Of a DNA stretch of 33,617 bases, positions 7,824-16,203 are shown piece by piece. Origin of the DNA: JAVXAN01 sp036660495. Lineage in GTDB: Bacteria > Bacillota_I > Bacilli_A > RF39 > UBA660. The notes beneath the pieces are model-generated. The model was given only the letters and a program-made list of their open reading frames with translations. It did not search any database and had not been told where the DNA came from. Every line of letters starts with the position of its first letter. The stretch's first letter is position 1. The translations under genes were made by a program, and so were the position numbers. The stretch lies in NCBI GenBank assembly GCA_036660495.1, contig JAVXAN010000004.1:1-33617 (forward strand), written 5' to 3'.

Positions 7824-8537
7824 ATGCCAACACCACATATTGAAAGTGAAAAAGAAGATATTTCTAGTGTTGTAATTACCATGGGAGATCCACTTAGAGC
7901 AAAATATGTTGCTGAAAAATATTTAACTAATTATAAACTAGTTAATAAGGTTAGAAATATATATGCTTATACAGGCTTTTATAAAGGTAAAAAAATAACG
8001 GTTATGGCTCATGGAATGGGACTGGGAAGTATGGGTATTTATTCATATGAACTATTTAAGTTTTATGATGTTGATAAAATCATTAGAATTGGGAGTTGTG
8101 GTTCTTATACTACTAATGTGCCACTTAGAAGTGTTATTTTAGTGGAAGGTGCTTACAGTAAGTCTAATTATGCTAAAAATCAAAATGGTGAAGTAAGGGA
8201 TACTCTTTATCCTAATAATGAAATAAATAAAACAATAGAAAATTGTGCAAAAAAAGCGGGTATTTTATTAAAAAAGGGAAAAATATATTCAAGTGATGTT
8301 TTTTATAATGATATTGATAATCCTTTAGAGTTATATGAAAAAAAGGGTTGTTTAGCAGTTGAAATGGAGAGCTTTGCTTTATTTCATAGTGCTAATGTTT
8401 TAGAAAAAAAAGCAGCTTGTCTTTTAACCGTGTCAGATAGCATTATAACTAAAGAAGGACTTTCTAGTAATGAAAGGGAAACTTCGTTTAACGAAATGAT
8501 TATTTTAGCACTTGAATCAGTTTTAATAGGAGAATAA
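7824..8537 (+). CDS. deoD: Purine nucleoside phosphorylase, DeoD type
   Basis: This 237-residue protein matches the hexameric DeoD purine nucleoside phosphorylase throughout. It has MPTPHIES at the N-terminus, VITMGDPLRAK (phosphate site), HGMGLGSMGIYSYEL, RIGSCGSY, and VEMESFALF in the nucleoside site. LLTVSDSI contains the catalytic aspartate. It cleaves purine (deoxy)nucleosides with phosphate to give free base and (deoxy)ribose 1-phosphate in the salvage pathway. The ATG has AGTAGGTG upstream. It is the first gene after an extended -10 promoter, and ymfF begins one base after its stop, so the salvage gene shares a transcript with the M16 pair. Its length is standard (B. subtilis DeoD is about the same). 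Confidence 0.96.
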   Translation: MPTPHIESEKEDISSVVITMGDPLRAKYVAEKYLTNYKLVNKVRNIYAYTGFYKGKKITVMAHGMGLGSMGIYSYELFKFYDVDKIIRIGSCGSYTTNVPLRSVILVEGAYSKSNYAKNQNGEVRDTLYPNNEINKTIENCAKKAGILLKKGKIYSSDVFYNDIDNPLELYEKKGCLAVEMESFALFHSANVLEKKAACLLTVSDSIITKEGLSSNERETSFNEMIILALESVLIGE

Positions 8538-8538
8538 T

Positions 8539-9792
8539 ATGGAAAAAATAGGCAAAGTAGTTAACAATATATCGGTAAAAATAATAAAAACCGATAAATT
8601 TAAAACAATTAGTGGTGGTTTATTTTTTAAAAGTCCAATAACTAAAGAAAAAATGACAATAAGAAACTTACTTGGAAAATGCATGATTTATTCATGTGAA
8701 AAATATAAAACGAATGAAGAGTTAAACAAGTATTGTTTAGAAAAGTATGATCCATTTTTTGCTTCTGACTTTGGAAGAACTGGAAACTATTACATAAACA
8801 CGTTTTTATTTTCATCAATAAATGATAAATACATTGATGATTTCGTTATTGATGATGTTATTGATTTGTTTTGTGAAATCGTGTTTAATCCTAATGTGAA
8901 AAATGAAATGTTTGATAAAAAAACCTTTGAATTACAAAAACAAAGGTTTGGGGCGGAAATAGATGCTCTAAAAGAAAATCCAAAGTCATATGCAAAAAAG
9001 AAATTAGTTAAGATTATGGATGAAACAAAACCTTATTCATTTACATCTTCACGAGAAGTACTTGATAAAATAACTAGTAAAGATTTATATAATGAATATT
9101 TAGATCTTGTTAACAATAGTGAGATTGAGCTTGTCTTGGTTGGTGATTTTGATTTTGATAAAGTTGCAAATACAGTTACTAGTCATATACAAAAAAGTAC
9201 TAAGTATAATGAAAGTTTTTTTGTGTCAAATGGTCTTGTGAAAAAAGTAAAAGATGAAAAAGAAACCTTTGATAGTAAACAGTCTATTTTAGCAGTAGGA
9301 CTAAAAACAGAAGAATTATCTGATTTTGAAAGATCATACGTAGTTCCTTTTTATAACAATATTTTAGGTGGTGGTCCTTCATCAAGATTGTTTCAAATAA
9401 TTAGAGAAGAAAATTCTTTAGCATACTTTTCTAGTTCTAGTTACCAAAAATCAGATGGAATAATAGAAATAATATCAGGAATAAATCGAAAAGATTATGA
9501 TAAGGCTTATGATTTAATAAAGGGTATAATTGGTAACATGGTAAAGGTAGATCAAAAAGAAGTTGATCGTTGTAGAAAAGAATTATATTTTGTGTTAAAG
9601 GAAATGGAAGATTATAAGTTTAGGTTAATTGATTTAACTTATTTTCAAACAGCATTTAATGAACCAGAAATTGATGAAAAGATTGCGAATTTTAATAAAG
9701 TAACGGTTAAAGATATTGAAGATGTTTCAAAAAAAGTTAAATTAGACTCAGCTTTCTTTTTGGAAGGAGGACAAACTGATGAAGAAAATTAA
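8539..9792 (+). CDS. ymfF: M16-family protein YfmF (B. subtilis YmfF), EF-P modification-associated
   Basis: This 417-residue member of the M16 (insulinase-like) fold lacks the zinc motif: the place where HxxEH would stand reads RNLLGKCMIYS. It retains the second M16 domain with LGGGPSSRLFQIIREENSLAY at about residues 275-295. It is therefore probably the non-catalytic partner of the downstream active subunit, as in other split M16 proteases. The B. subtilis pair YmfF/YmfH (YfmF/YfmH in some databases) has been linked to 5-aminopentanol modification of elongation factor P. Whether that holds here is unknown. TAGGAG precedes the ATG, and the next gene overlaps it by 14 bases, consistent with equal expression. 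Confidence 0.85.
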   Translation: MEKIGKVVNNISVKIIKTDKFKTISGGLFFKSPITKEKMTIRNLLGKCMIYSCEKYKTNEELNKYCLEKYDPFFASDFGRTGNYYINTFLFSSINDKYIDDFVIDDVIDLFCEIVFNPNVKNEMFDKKTFELQKQRFGAEIDALKENPKSYAKKKLVKIMDETKPYSFTSSREVLDKITSKDLYNEYLDLVNNSEIELVLVGDFDFDKVANTVTSHIQKSTKYNESFFVSNGLVKKVKDEKETFDSKQSILAVGLKTEELSDFERSYVVPFYNNILGGGPSSRLFQIIREENSLAYFSSSSYQKSDGIIEIISGINRKDYDKAYDLIKGIIGNMVKVDQKEVDRCRKELYFVLKEMEDYKFRLIDLTYFQTAFNEPEIDEKIANFNKVTVKDIEDVSKKVKLDSAFFLEGGQTDEEN

Positions 9793-11074
9793 TTTTTCAA
9801 AAGTAGATGAAAGTTTATATTACGAACAGTTAAAAAACGGATTGAAAGTTTTTATTTATAAAAAGCCGTTTTTTCAGAAAAAATACGCTTTTTTCCAAAC
9901 CAATTATGGTGCTATTAATAATGATTTTGTTCCAATTGGTGAAACAAAAATAAAGTCTTTTCCACGTGGTATTGCTCATTTTCTTGAGCATAAGCTTTTT
10001 GAGTCAAATGATAAAGAAACTACATTTGATAAATTTGAAAATAACGGAGCCAGCTTAAATGCCTCTACTTATTATAATTGTACAGAATATCATTTTTCAT
10101 CGGTTGAAAACTTTGATGAAAATTTGCTAAACCTTATTAACTTTGTACAAGATCCAGTATTTACTGATGAAAACGTTGAAAAAGAAAAAGGAATTATTGG
10201 ACAGGAAATAGATATGTTAAGAGATGATGCTGATAGGTATATATATGAAAAACTATTTGAAAACACTCTGAAAGAAAACAATTATAGGTATTCAATTGGT
10301 GGTGATAAAAAAACAATTGAAAAAATTACAAAAGAAGATTTATATGAGTGTTATAATACTTTTTATAATCCCTCAAACATGTTTTTATTAATTGCAGGTA
10401 ATGTGGATGAAAAACAAATTATTAACTTAATAAAGAAAAACCAGCAGCAAAAAAACATAATAAAGGCTAAAAAAATAGTTTCAAAAAAAGTTATTGAACC
10501 TGAGGAAGTATATAAGGATTATGAGGTTATTAGACAAAATGTAGCTACTGATAAAATTGGATATTCGTATAAAATAAAGCTTCATAAAGAAGGCAAAAAG
10601 CAAACATTAATAACCAGAAAATATATTTCGTTTTTTGTAAAAGAATTATTTGGGGTTACTTCAGATTTTACTACTAGTTTATTAAATAAGAATATTGTAA
10701 AATCTTATTTTTACTATGATTTAGAATTTATTGATGATATGGTTTTAATTATTTTTACGGCAGATGTATTAAAAGAAACTGAACTTGACGAAGCTTTAAC
10801 AAATAAGTTAAAAAGCTTTAATTTAGACAAATATACGTTTGAATTGTTTAGAAAGGGTTGTGTAGCTAATTACGTTAAAGCATTCGAATCAGTTTCAAGT
10901 ATAACTTCAATGATTAGATCAATGCTTACTAATTATGAAAAAATATTTGAAAACTTGTATGAAATATATTCAGAGTTAAACTATGAGGATTACTTAAAAA
11001 CGGTTAAACTATTACAATTTGAAAAATTTTCAAAATTAATAATGAAACCACTATTGGAGGATAAAAATGCTTAA
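9779..11074 (+). CDS. ymfH: M16-family zinc protease YfmH (B. subtilis YmfH)
   Basis: This 431-residue protein carries the inverted zinc motif HFLEH (H67, E70, H71). A downstream glutamate in EKGIIGQEIDM (about residue 143) is at the spacing expected for the third zinc ligand of M16 peptidases. It is the catalytic partner of the preceding YmfF-like protein. GGAGG precedes the ATG, which lies inside the end of ymfF, so the two chains should be made together. The C-terminal half is the usual structural M16 repeat. Its substrate is unknown; association with EF-P modification is known from B. subtilis only. The ABC transporter genes follow with an eight-base overlap. Confidence 0.88.
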   Translation: MKKINFSKVDESLYYEQLKNGLKVFIYKKPFFQKKYAFFQTNYGAINNDFVPIGETKIKSFPRGIAHFLEHKLFESNDKETTFDKFENNGASLNASTYYNCTEYHFSSVENFDENLLNLINFVQDPVFTDENVEKEKGIIGQEIDMLRDDADRYIYEKLFENTLKENNYRYSIGGDKKTIEKITKEDLYECYNTFYNPSNMFLLIAGNVDEKQIINLIKKNQQQKNIIKAKKIVSKKVIEPEEVYKDYEVIRQNVATDKIGYSYKIKLHKEGKKQTLITRKYISFFVKELFGVTSDFTTSLLNKNIVKSYFYYDLEFIDDMVLIIFTADVLKETELDEALTNKLKSFNLDKYTFELFRKGCVANYVKAFESVSSITSMIRSMLTNYEKIFENLYEIYSELNYEDYLKTVKLLQFEKFSKLIMKPLLEDKNA

Positions 11075-11966
11075 AGTAGAAAACGTTACAAAATATTATG
11101 GCGATTTTAAGGCGGTTGATAATTTAAACTTTGAAGTAGCTGATGGCGAAATATTTGGTTTACTTGGCGTAAATGGAGCAGGTAAAACAACTACTTTTAG
11201 GATGATAATGAATTTATTAGAAATAAGTTCGGGTAAAATAATGTTTGATGGTAAAAAAATTGATTATGATCAAACAGATAAAATTGGATTTTTAACCGAA
11301 GAAAGAAGTTTATTAACAAAGCTTACAGTAAAAGAACAAATGCTTTTTTATGGAGCACTAAAATCACTGGATGAGAAAACGATTTTAAATAGATTAAATA
11401 ATCTTTTAGAAAAGTTTGAGATTTCAGAATATATTAATAAAAAGATTAGTACCTTATCAAAGGGAAATCAGCAAAAAATCCAATTTATATCAGCATTAAT
11501 TAATGAACCAAAATTATTAATATTAGATGAGCCATTTTCAGGACTTGATCCATTAAACGTTGAATTATTTAAAAAGGTAATTATAGAACAAAAAGAAAAA
11601 GGGGCATCAATAATTTTTTCTTCGCATCGAATGGATCATGTTGAGCTATTTTGTGAAAAATTAGTTATTTTGGTAAAAGGTAAAGCTGTTTTAGAAGGAT
11701 ATTTAAAAAACATAAAAAAAGATTATAAAGTTAAGAAGGTTATTATCGAGGGAGATGTTAGTAAAAAAGAATTATTAACAATTGATGGTGTTACTACTGT
11801 TAATGAAAACAAAGGAATTTATGAAGTGTCAATAAAGGAAGAAAAATACGCTAAAAACGTGTTTAATTATGTTAAAAAACAAAATAATATAACTAAATAC
11901 TTAATTGAAGAAGCATCACTAAATGAAATATTTATTGCAAAGGTTGGTGAATCATATGGTAAATAA
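11067..11966 (+). CDS. ABC-2 transporter ATP-binding protein (NatA/YhaQ-like)
   Basis: This 299-residue ATPase has Walker A GVNGAGKT at residues 34-41 and a signature motif LSKGNQQK near 133. Walker B is LLILDEP near 151, followed by the D-loop SGLD and the switch histidine in IIFSSHRMDHVE. A C-terminal domain of about 80 residues (from about 215) resembles the DUF4162 tail of NatA/YhaQ-type exporters. It would power the membrane subunit encoded next, with which it overlaps by 11 bases. GGAGG precedes the ATG. The substrate (ion, antibiotic, peptide) cannot be read from the sequence. Confidence 0.93.
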   Translation: MLKVENVTKYYGDFKAVDNLNFEVADGEIFGLLGVNGAGKTTTFRMIMNLLEISSGKIMFDGKKIDYDQTDKIGFLTEERSLLTKLTVKEQMLFYGALKSLDEKTILNRLNNLLEKFEISEYINKKISTLSKGNQQKIQFISALINEPKLLILDEPFSGLDPLNVELFKKVIIEQKEKGASIIFSSHRMDHVELFCEKLVILVKGKAVLEGYLKNIKKDYKVKKVIIEGDVSKKELLTIDGVTTVNENKGIYEVSIKEEKYAKNVFNYVKKQNNITKYLIEEASLNEIFIAKVGESYGK

Positions 11967-13269
11967 GTTTAAGTTTTTAACAAAATATAGTTTTATGAAA
12001 AAAATTAAAAATAAATCTTTTTTAATTGCAAATTTGATTGTAGCAATAATTGTTATTGGATTAGCTAACATTGATACTATTGTTACTTATTTTGGTGGCG
12101 ATTTTGATGATAATATCAAAATAAATGTTATTGATAATACTAATAATTATAAACTTATTGAAAATAATTTAAATGATATTAAAAACTTTTTAACTGATTC
12201 TAAAGTTATCATAAAAAATGAAACAAGAACTTTAAAAAAAGCTAAAGAGGACATAAAGGGTACTAAAAAAATATTGTTGGTTATTAATAGTAGTGATGAA
12301 AATGTTTTTGATATAGAATTTATTTCGGATTCATATGTTGATACTATTACGTATCAAGCGATAACATCAGCATTAAATAATACAAAGGTATCAATTGCTA
12401 TGAAAAATGCTAATATTGATCCTACGGTACTTTCAAATATTAGCAAGGAAGTAAAAGTTAAAAGGACTTTTCTTAATGAGGAAAAAACCGAAAAAGGGGA
12501 AAAATCAAGCATGATTTTAGGTGTTGCTTCCATAATTATTGTATTACCTTGTTTTATGCTTATAATATTTTTAGTACAAATGATTGGTGCAGAAGTTAAC
12601 GAAGAAAAATCAACAAGGGGAATGGAAATAATAATTGGAAACGTATCACCTAAGGTGCATTTTTTCTCGAAAATTTTATCAAGCAACTTATTTGTTTTAC
12701 TCCAAGGATTTTTACTTCTATGCTATGGCGGTATTGGTCTTATAATTAGAAAGATAACTACTTCTAGTGGTGTTATTGACAAAGTATCATCAAATTTTGA
12801 TGTAAACGTGGTTTTAAATATTTTAAAAGATAGTGATATTATAGATAGATTAGGATACATAATACCATTAGCTTTAATATTAATTATTCTTAGTTTTTTA
12901 GCATATTCATTATTAGCTGGTATTTTAGCATCAATGACTACTAACATGGAAAATTTTCAACAGTTACAAACTCCAATTATGATTGTAAGCATAATTGGCT
13001 ATTATTTAATTCTTATATCTACTGCTTTTCCTGGAGCGTTATTCATGAAAATAATGTCAGTTATTCCATTTATATCGATATCTTTAGCACCAAGCTTGCT
13101 TTTAACAGGAGAAATAGGGGTGGTTATTATGATTATTGCAATTGTTATTATTGCACTTACTGATTACCTATTATTAAAATATGGATTAAAAATATATAAA
13201 GCCGGTATTCTTAATTATTCAGAAACTGGTCTTTGGAAAAAAATGTTTAAAGCAGTAAAAGAAAAATAA
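11956..13269 (+). CDS. ABC-2 transporter permease (NatB/YhaP-like)
   Basis: This 437-residue protein has one N-terminal membrane helix (about residues 22-40), then a roughly 120-residue extracytoplasmic domain. Five or more C-terminal helices follow, with ILPCFMLIIFLVQMIGAEVNEEKSTRGMEIIIGNVSP at about 185-220. EEKSTRGMEI is the conserved coupling segment of the ABC-2/YhaP/NatB type. It pairs with the ATPase upstream. I placed the start at 11956 because AAGGTTGGTGA precedes it; the in-frame ATG at 11923 has no binding site and lies deep in the upstream gene. No terminator follows, and the T-box promoter begins five bases after the stop. Confidence 0.9.
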   Translation: MVNKFKFLTKYSFMKKIKNKSFLIANLIVAIIVIGLANIDTIVTYFGGDFDDNIKINVIDNTNNYKLIENNLNDIKNFLTDSKVIIKNETRTLKKAKEDIKGTKKILLVINSSDENVFDIEFISDSYVDTITYQAITSALNNTKVSIAMKNANIDPTVLSNISKEVKVKRTFLNEEKTEKGEKSSMILGVASIIIVLPCFMLIIFLVQMIGAEVNEEKSTRGMEIIIGNVSPKVHFFSKILSSNLFVLLQGFLLLCYGGIGLIIRKITTSSGVIDKVSSNFDVNVVLNILKDSDIIDRLGYIIPLALILIILSFLAYSLLAGILASMTTNMENFQQLQTPIMIVSIIGYYLILISTAFPGALFMKIMSVIPFISISLAPSLLLTGEIGVVIMIIAIVIIALTDYLLLKYGLKIYKAGILNYSETGLWKKMFKAVKEK

Positions 13270-13273
13270 ATAA

Positions 13274-13302
13274 TTGACAATATTTTATTTGTAAGGTAAG
13301 AT
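13274..13302 (+). promoter_or_regulatory. Sigma-A promoter of the serine T-box operon
   Basis: TTGACA at 13274-13279 is a perfect -35. Seventeen bases later comes TAAGAT at 13297-13302 as the -10. The T-box leader begins just downstream. Confidence 0.75.
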
Positions 13303-13512
13303 TAAGTTAGATATTTTAAATCAATGACGAAGAATAGTAATTATTTCAACTATTTTAAGAGAACTGATGTTGGTGAAAATCAGTAATAGAAAATAATGAA
13401 TCTACTTCAGAGACAAACGTAAACGTTTGCGGTAAATGCCGTTATATAAATTAAGATTACCAAAAGTAGGATGGTACCGTGCATAAGCACTCCTATATTA
13501 GGTGATTTTTTT
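13303..13512 (+). promoter_or_regulatory. T-box riboswitch, serine (UCU) specific
   Basis: All T-box landmarks are present. AGAGAACTGATGTTGGTGAAA at 13359-13379 is the distal Stem I region. ATGAATCTACTTCAG gives a specifier loop with codon TCT (serine) at 13401-13403 followed by A. A hairpin CAAACG-TAAA-CGTTTG lies at 13414-13429. The T-box core GGATGGTACCGTGC is at 13469-13482, with TGGT available to pair with the tRNA 3' end. The last element is a terminator hairpin CACTCCTA/TAGGTG followed by seven T (13506-13512). Uncharged serine tRNA would stabilise the antiterminator and allow transcription of the GNAT gene and serS. The leader is a little over 200 bases, normal for this class. Confidence 0.93.
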
Positions 13513-13531
13513 GTTTAAAAGGAGATGTTAT

Positions 13532-13981
13532 ATGAAAAATTGTAAAATTATTGCAAGCGATGGTGAAATAGATTTATCATTACCGGTTGATGCTGATGAA
13601 AGCGAAACTTTTTATGATATATTTCTTCATAATACAAATATAAACGTTGGAAACATAAGTTATAACGATGTCTATCGAAACGTTTTTTACCAAGGAAACG
13701 TTGGATATTTTATTGTTAAACAGTATCGTGGTAATAATTATGCTTTAAAAGCTTTAAATTTACTTAAAGAAGAACTAAAGCGTTTAGGAAGAAGTGATAT
13801 CTTATTAAATATTTATGAAGATAACTATCCTTCAATTAACACGGCAAAAAGATTTGGAGCTAAGCTAGTTTGTTATAGAAAAATACCTGAAAAATTTAAA
13901 TTTTATTTTGATGGAATTCATGAGAAAATAGCTGTGTATGATTATAAGCTGGAAAAAGAAAGTAAAAGGAGTATAAAATGA
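13532..13981 (+). CDS. GNAT-family N-acetyltransferase under serine T-box control
   Basis: This 149-residue protein has the GNAT acetyl-CoA-binding segment QYRGNNYALKALNLLKEELKRLG at about residues 63-85. A beta-strand and NYPSINTAKRFGAKLVCY, the typical GNAT C-terminal half, follow. The start at 13532 has AAGGAG upstream; the in-frame ATG at 13502 is inside the leader terminator. The gene stops with TGA overlapping the serS start (ATGA), so the two are translationally coupled and share the T-box. The substrate is unknown. The shared serine switch suggests a role tied to serine or seryl-tRNA supply, but this is only inference from position. Confidence 0.85.
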   Translation: MKNCKIIASDGEIDLSLPVDADESETFYDIFLHNTNINVGNISYNDVYRNVFYQGNVGYFIVKQYRGNNYALKALNLLKEELKRLGRSDILLNIYEDNYPSINTAKRFGAKLVCYRKIPEKFKFYFDGIHEKIAVYDYKLEKESKRSIK

Positions 13982-15261
13982 TTGATATTAAATTAATAAG
14001 AGAAAATAAAGAATTGGTCAAACAAAATATTAAGAATAAGTTTCAAGATAAGAAGTTACCACTTGTAGATGAAATATATAAAGAAGATATTGAGTATCGT
14101 AAAGTGAAAACGCAGTTAGATGAGCTTAGAAACGAAAAAAATAAAGTGAGTAGCCAAATTGGTTTATATTTGAAGGAAAAAAGCTTTGATATGGTAGAAA
14201 ATGCTAAAAGTAAAGTTTCTGATATAAATAAAAAAATACCACTATTAGAAGAAAAAGAAAAAAGTTTAGAAGAAAAAATAAAAGAAAAGATGATGATGAT
14301 ACCAAACATTATTGATGATAGTGTACCAATTGGAAAAGATGACAGTGAAAACGTAGAAATTAAAAAGTATGGTGATGCAATAACACCTTTATTTGAAATA
14401 CCTTATCATGCCGATATTCTAAACAAGTTAAATGGGCTTGATAAAGAATCTTCAGGAAGAACAACTGGTAATGGTTTTTATTATTTAATGGGAGACGTTG
14501 CGAGGCTTCATTCATCAATGTTATCTTATGCTAGAGATTTTATGATTGAAAAAGGGTTTACATACTGTATTCCACCTTTTATGATTAGAAGCGAGGTTGT
14601 TAGTGGAGTTATGTCATTTGAAGAAATGGATAATATGATGTATAAAATTGAAGGGGAAGATTTATATTTAATAGGTACTTCAGAACACTCAATGATTGGT
14701 AAGTTTAAGGGTCAAATAGTTAAAGAAAGCACTTTGCCAATTACTTTGACGTCATATTCTCCATGTTTTAGAAAAGAAGTTGGAGCTCATGGAATTGAGG
14801 AAAGGGGAATATATAGAGTTCATCAGTTTGAAAAGCAAGAAATGATTGTTTTATGTAAGCCAGAAGAATCAATGGATTGGTATAATAAAATGTGGTCTTA
14901 TACAGTGGCGTTTTTTAGAAGCTTAGATGTTCCTGTTAGAACACTTGAATGCTGTAGTGGTGATTTAGCTGATTTGAAAGTTAAATCATGTGACGTTGAG
15001 GCTTGGAGTCCAAGACAACAAAAGTATTTTGAAGTAGGATCATGTTCTACTTTAGGTGATGCACAAGCAAGAAGACTTGGAATTAGGGTAAAGGGGGAAG
15101 ATGGTAATTATTTTCTTCATACCCTTAATAATACCGTTTTAGCAACACCTAGAGGGTTAATTGCCGTAATAGAAAACAATTATAATGAAGACGGAACTAT
15201 AAATGTTCCGGAAGTTTTACAACCATATATGGGTGGTAAAAAGAAAATTAGTTTTAATTAA
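13978..15261 (+). CDS. serS: Seryl-tRNA synthetase
   Basis: This 427-residue class II synthetase starts with an antiparallel coiled coil (about residues 27-100) that grips the long variable arm of tRNA-Ser. Class II motif 1 lies around ARLHSSMLSYARDFM. Motif 2 is in SPCFRKEVGAHGIEERGIYRVHQFEKQEM, and motif 3 is LNNTVLATPRGLIAVIEN near the C-terminus. GTSEHSMIG is the serine-binding TSE loop. It charges tRNA-Ser with serine. It overlaps the GNAT gene by four bases and is controlled by the UCU T-box at 13303-13512. Length is normal. The C-terminal region reads SCSTLGDAQARRLGIR where SCSNFxDFQARR is more common, a modest divergence. Confidence 0.98.
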   Translation: MIDIKLIRENKELVKQNIKNKFQDKKLPLVDEIYKEDIEYRKVKTQLDELRNEKNKVSSQIGLYLKEKSFDMVENAKSKVSDINKKIPLLEEKEKSLEEKIKEKMMMIPNIIDDSVPIGKDDSENVEIKKYGDAITPLFEIPYHADILNKLNGLDKESSGRTTGNGFYYLMGDVARLHSSMLSYARDFMIEKGFTYCIPPFMIRSEVVSGVMSFEEMDNMMYKIEGEDLYLIGTSEHSMIGKFKGQIVKESTLPITLTSYSPCFRKEVGAHGIEERGIYRVHQFEKQEMIVLCKPEESMDWYNKMWSYTVAFFRSLDVPVRTLECCSGDLADLKVKSCDVEAWSPRQQKYFEVGSCSTLGDAQARRLGIRVKGEDGNYFLHTLNNTVLATPRGLIAVIENNYNEDGTINVPEVLQPYMGGKKKISFN

Positions 15262-15270
15262 TAAAACGTT

Positions 15271-15300
15271 ATAAAAGCACTTTTTTAAAAGTGCTTTTAT
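15271..15300 (+). terminator. Intrinsic terminator of serS
   Basis: A perfect 13-pair stem (ATAAAAGCACTTT with AAAGTGCTTTTAT) has the loop TTTA. The T-rich 3' arm serves as the U-tract. The symmetric A/T flanks could stop transcription from either side. Confidence 0.88.
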
Positions 15301-15328
15301 TGACATTTGTTATGAAATAAAGTATTAT
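15300..15328 (+). promoter_or_regulatory. Near-consensus sigma-A promoter of the unknown helical gene
   Basis: TTGACA at 15300-15305 is followed after exactly 17 bases by TATTAT at 15323-15328. It abuts the serS terminator and is among the strongest promoters in the window. Confidence 0.8.
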
Positions 15329-15352
15329 ATTATGCTATGAATGGGGATATGT

Positions 15353-16132
15353 ATGAGTGCAAAAGAAAGTAATGTAAATGACGAATCAATAATATGGCAA
15401 GTGAAAAATAATCTTTTATCGGAAGATACAGCTATTAACGTTCTCTTTTATAATTATTATTTTTTAATTGATGAGATAATGTCTAATTATAATTGTACTA
15501 CTTCCAAATCACTATATCGTATCTTACTTATTGAAGAATTAAGACTTAAAATAAAAAATTATATTGATATTTATCCAAATGTTATGGTAACGCTTAAGGT
15601 TTATATTAAAAAAACTGATATAACTAAGTTTAAAAAACAAAGTATTAATCTTGAGAAGGCTAGAAAACAAAACGGAGAAGAAATTGATAAATTGATTGAA
15701 AAATACGAATATTTAGTAGATCAATCACTAGAAAAGTATACTGGTACTTTAAGTAATAAAGAAGTTAGTGAAAAACTAGAAAAAACGTTTTTAAGGGGGA
15801 TTAATAAATTTTTAAGCGAAGATAATGGTTTATCCCCATATGTTAAAATAAAAGGGAATTTAAATGCGACGATAAAATATTTAAATAAAAAAAGTAATGC
15901 TTTAAAAAAAGTCGAGGAATTAAGCAGTACAATAGATAGTTATGCTAATTACTTAAGTTTAAACCAAAAAGAATATGAGGCTTATTTAAAATACGTTAAA
16001 TATATTATTAATACTTTTTATAAAGAAAGATTAAATGAAGAATTGCTTTTAGAATCATATTTAATAAATCATCTTAATAAGTATGATAATCGTCAAATAA
16101 AAGAAATAAACACGTTAATAATTAAAAGATAA
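15353..16132 (+). CDS. Unknown helical protein, possibly two degenerate sigma region 2-like repeats
   Basis: I do not recognise a named family. The 259-residue product is predicted almost wholly alpha-helical, Lys/Glu/Asn/Leu-rich, with no signal peptide or membrane helix. Two stretches, about residues 20-100 (LFYNYYFLIDEIMSNY through NVMVTLKVYIKKTDI) and 115-180, share a layout. In the second, LIEKYEYLVDQSLEKY is followed by EKLEKTFLRGINKFLSEDNG and YVKIKGNLNATIKYL. This order of helices recalls sigma-70 region 2 (LVxxxAxKY, EELxxxGxxGLxxAIxxFDP, FxxYAxxxIRxAI) but lacks most signature residues. It stands alone behind a strong promoter. I start it at 15353 because GGGGA precedes this ATG; 15341 is an alternative that adds four residues. 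Confidence 0.75.
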   Translation: MSAKESNVNDESIIWQVKNNLLSEDTAINVLFYNYYFLIDEIMSNYNCTTSKSLYRILLIEELRLKIKNYIDIYPNVMVTLKVYIKKTDITKFKKQSINLEKARKQNGEEIDKLIEKYEYLVDQSLEKYTGTLSNKEVSEKLEKTFLRGINKFLSEDNGLSPYVKIKGNLNATIKYLNKKSNALKKVEELSSTIDSYANYLSLNQKEYEAYLKYVKYIINTFYKERLNEELLLESYLINHLNKYDNRQIKEINTLIIKR

Positions 16133-16153
16133 ATACTTCTGAAGGTGTTTTTT
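16132..16153 (+). terminator. Probable weak terminator of the unknown helical gene
   Basis: AATACTT and AGGTGTT pair (two G-T) around CTGA, followed by a T-rich tract (TTTTCTTTTC). It begins at the stop codon. Confidence 0.5.
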
Positions 16154-16164
16154 CTTTTCTTTTA

Positions 16165-16173
16165 TGGTATAAT
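16165..16173 (+). promoter_or_regulatory. Extended -10 promoter of the miaB operon
   Basis: TGGTATAAT lies 30 bases before the miaB ATG, directly after the T-rich terminator tract. The -35 region is all T/C and not recognisable. Confidence 0.6.
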
Positions 16174-16203
16174 TTTTACTAGTTAAAGAAACGGGTGATT
16201 TGA

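Noticed and set aside
13406..13440. Palindrome CAAACG...CGTTTG as a CcpA/LacI-type operator
   Set aside because: It sits inside the T-box leader where an internal stem is expected, so an RNA hairpin explains it.
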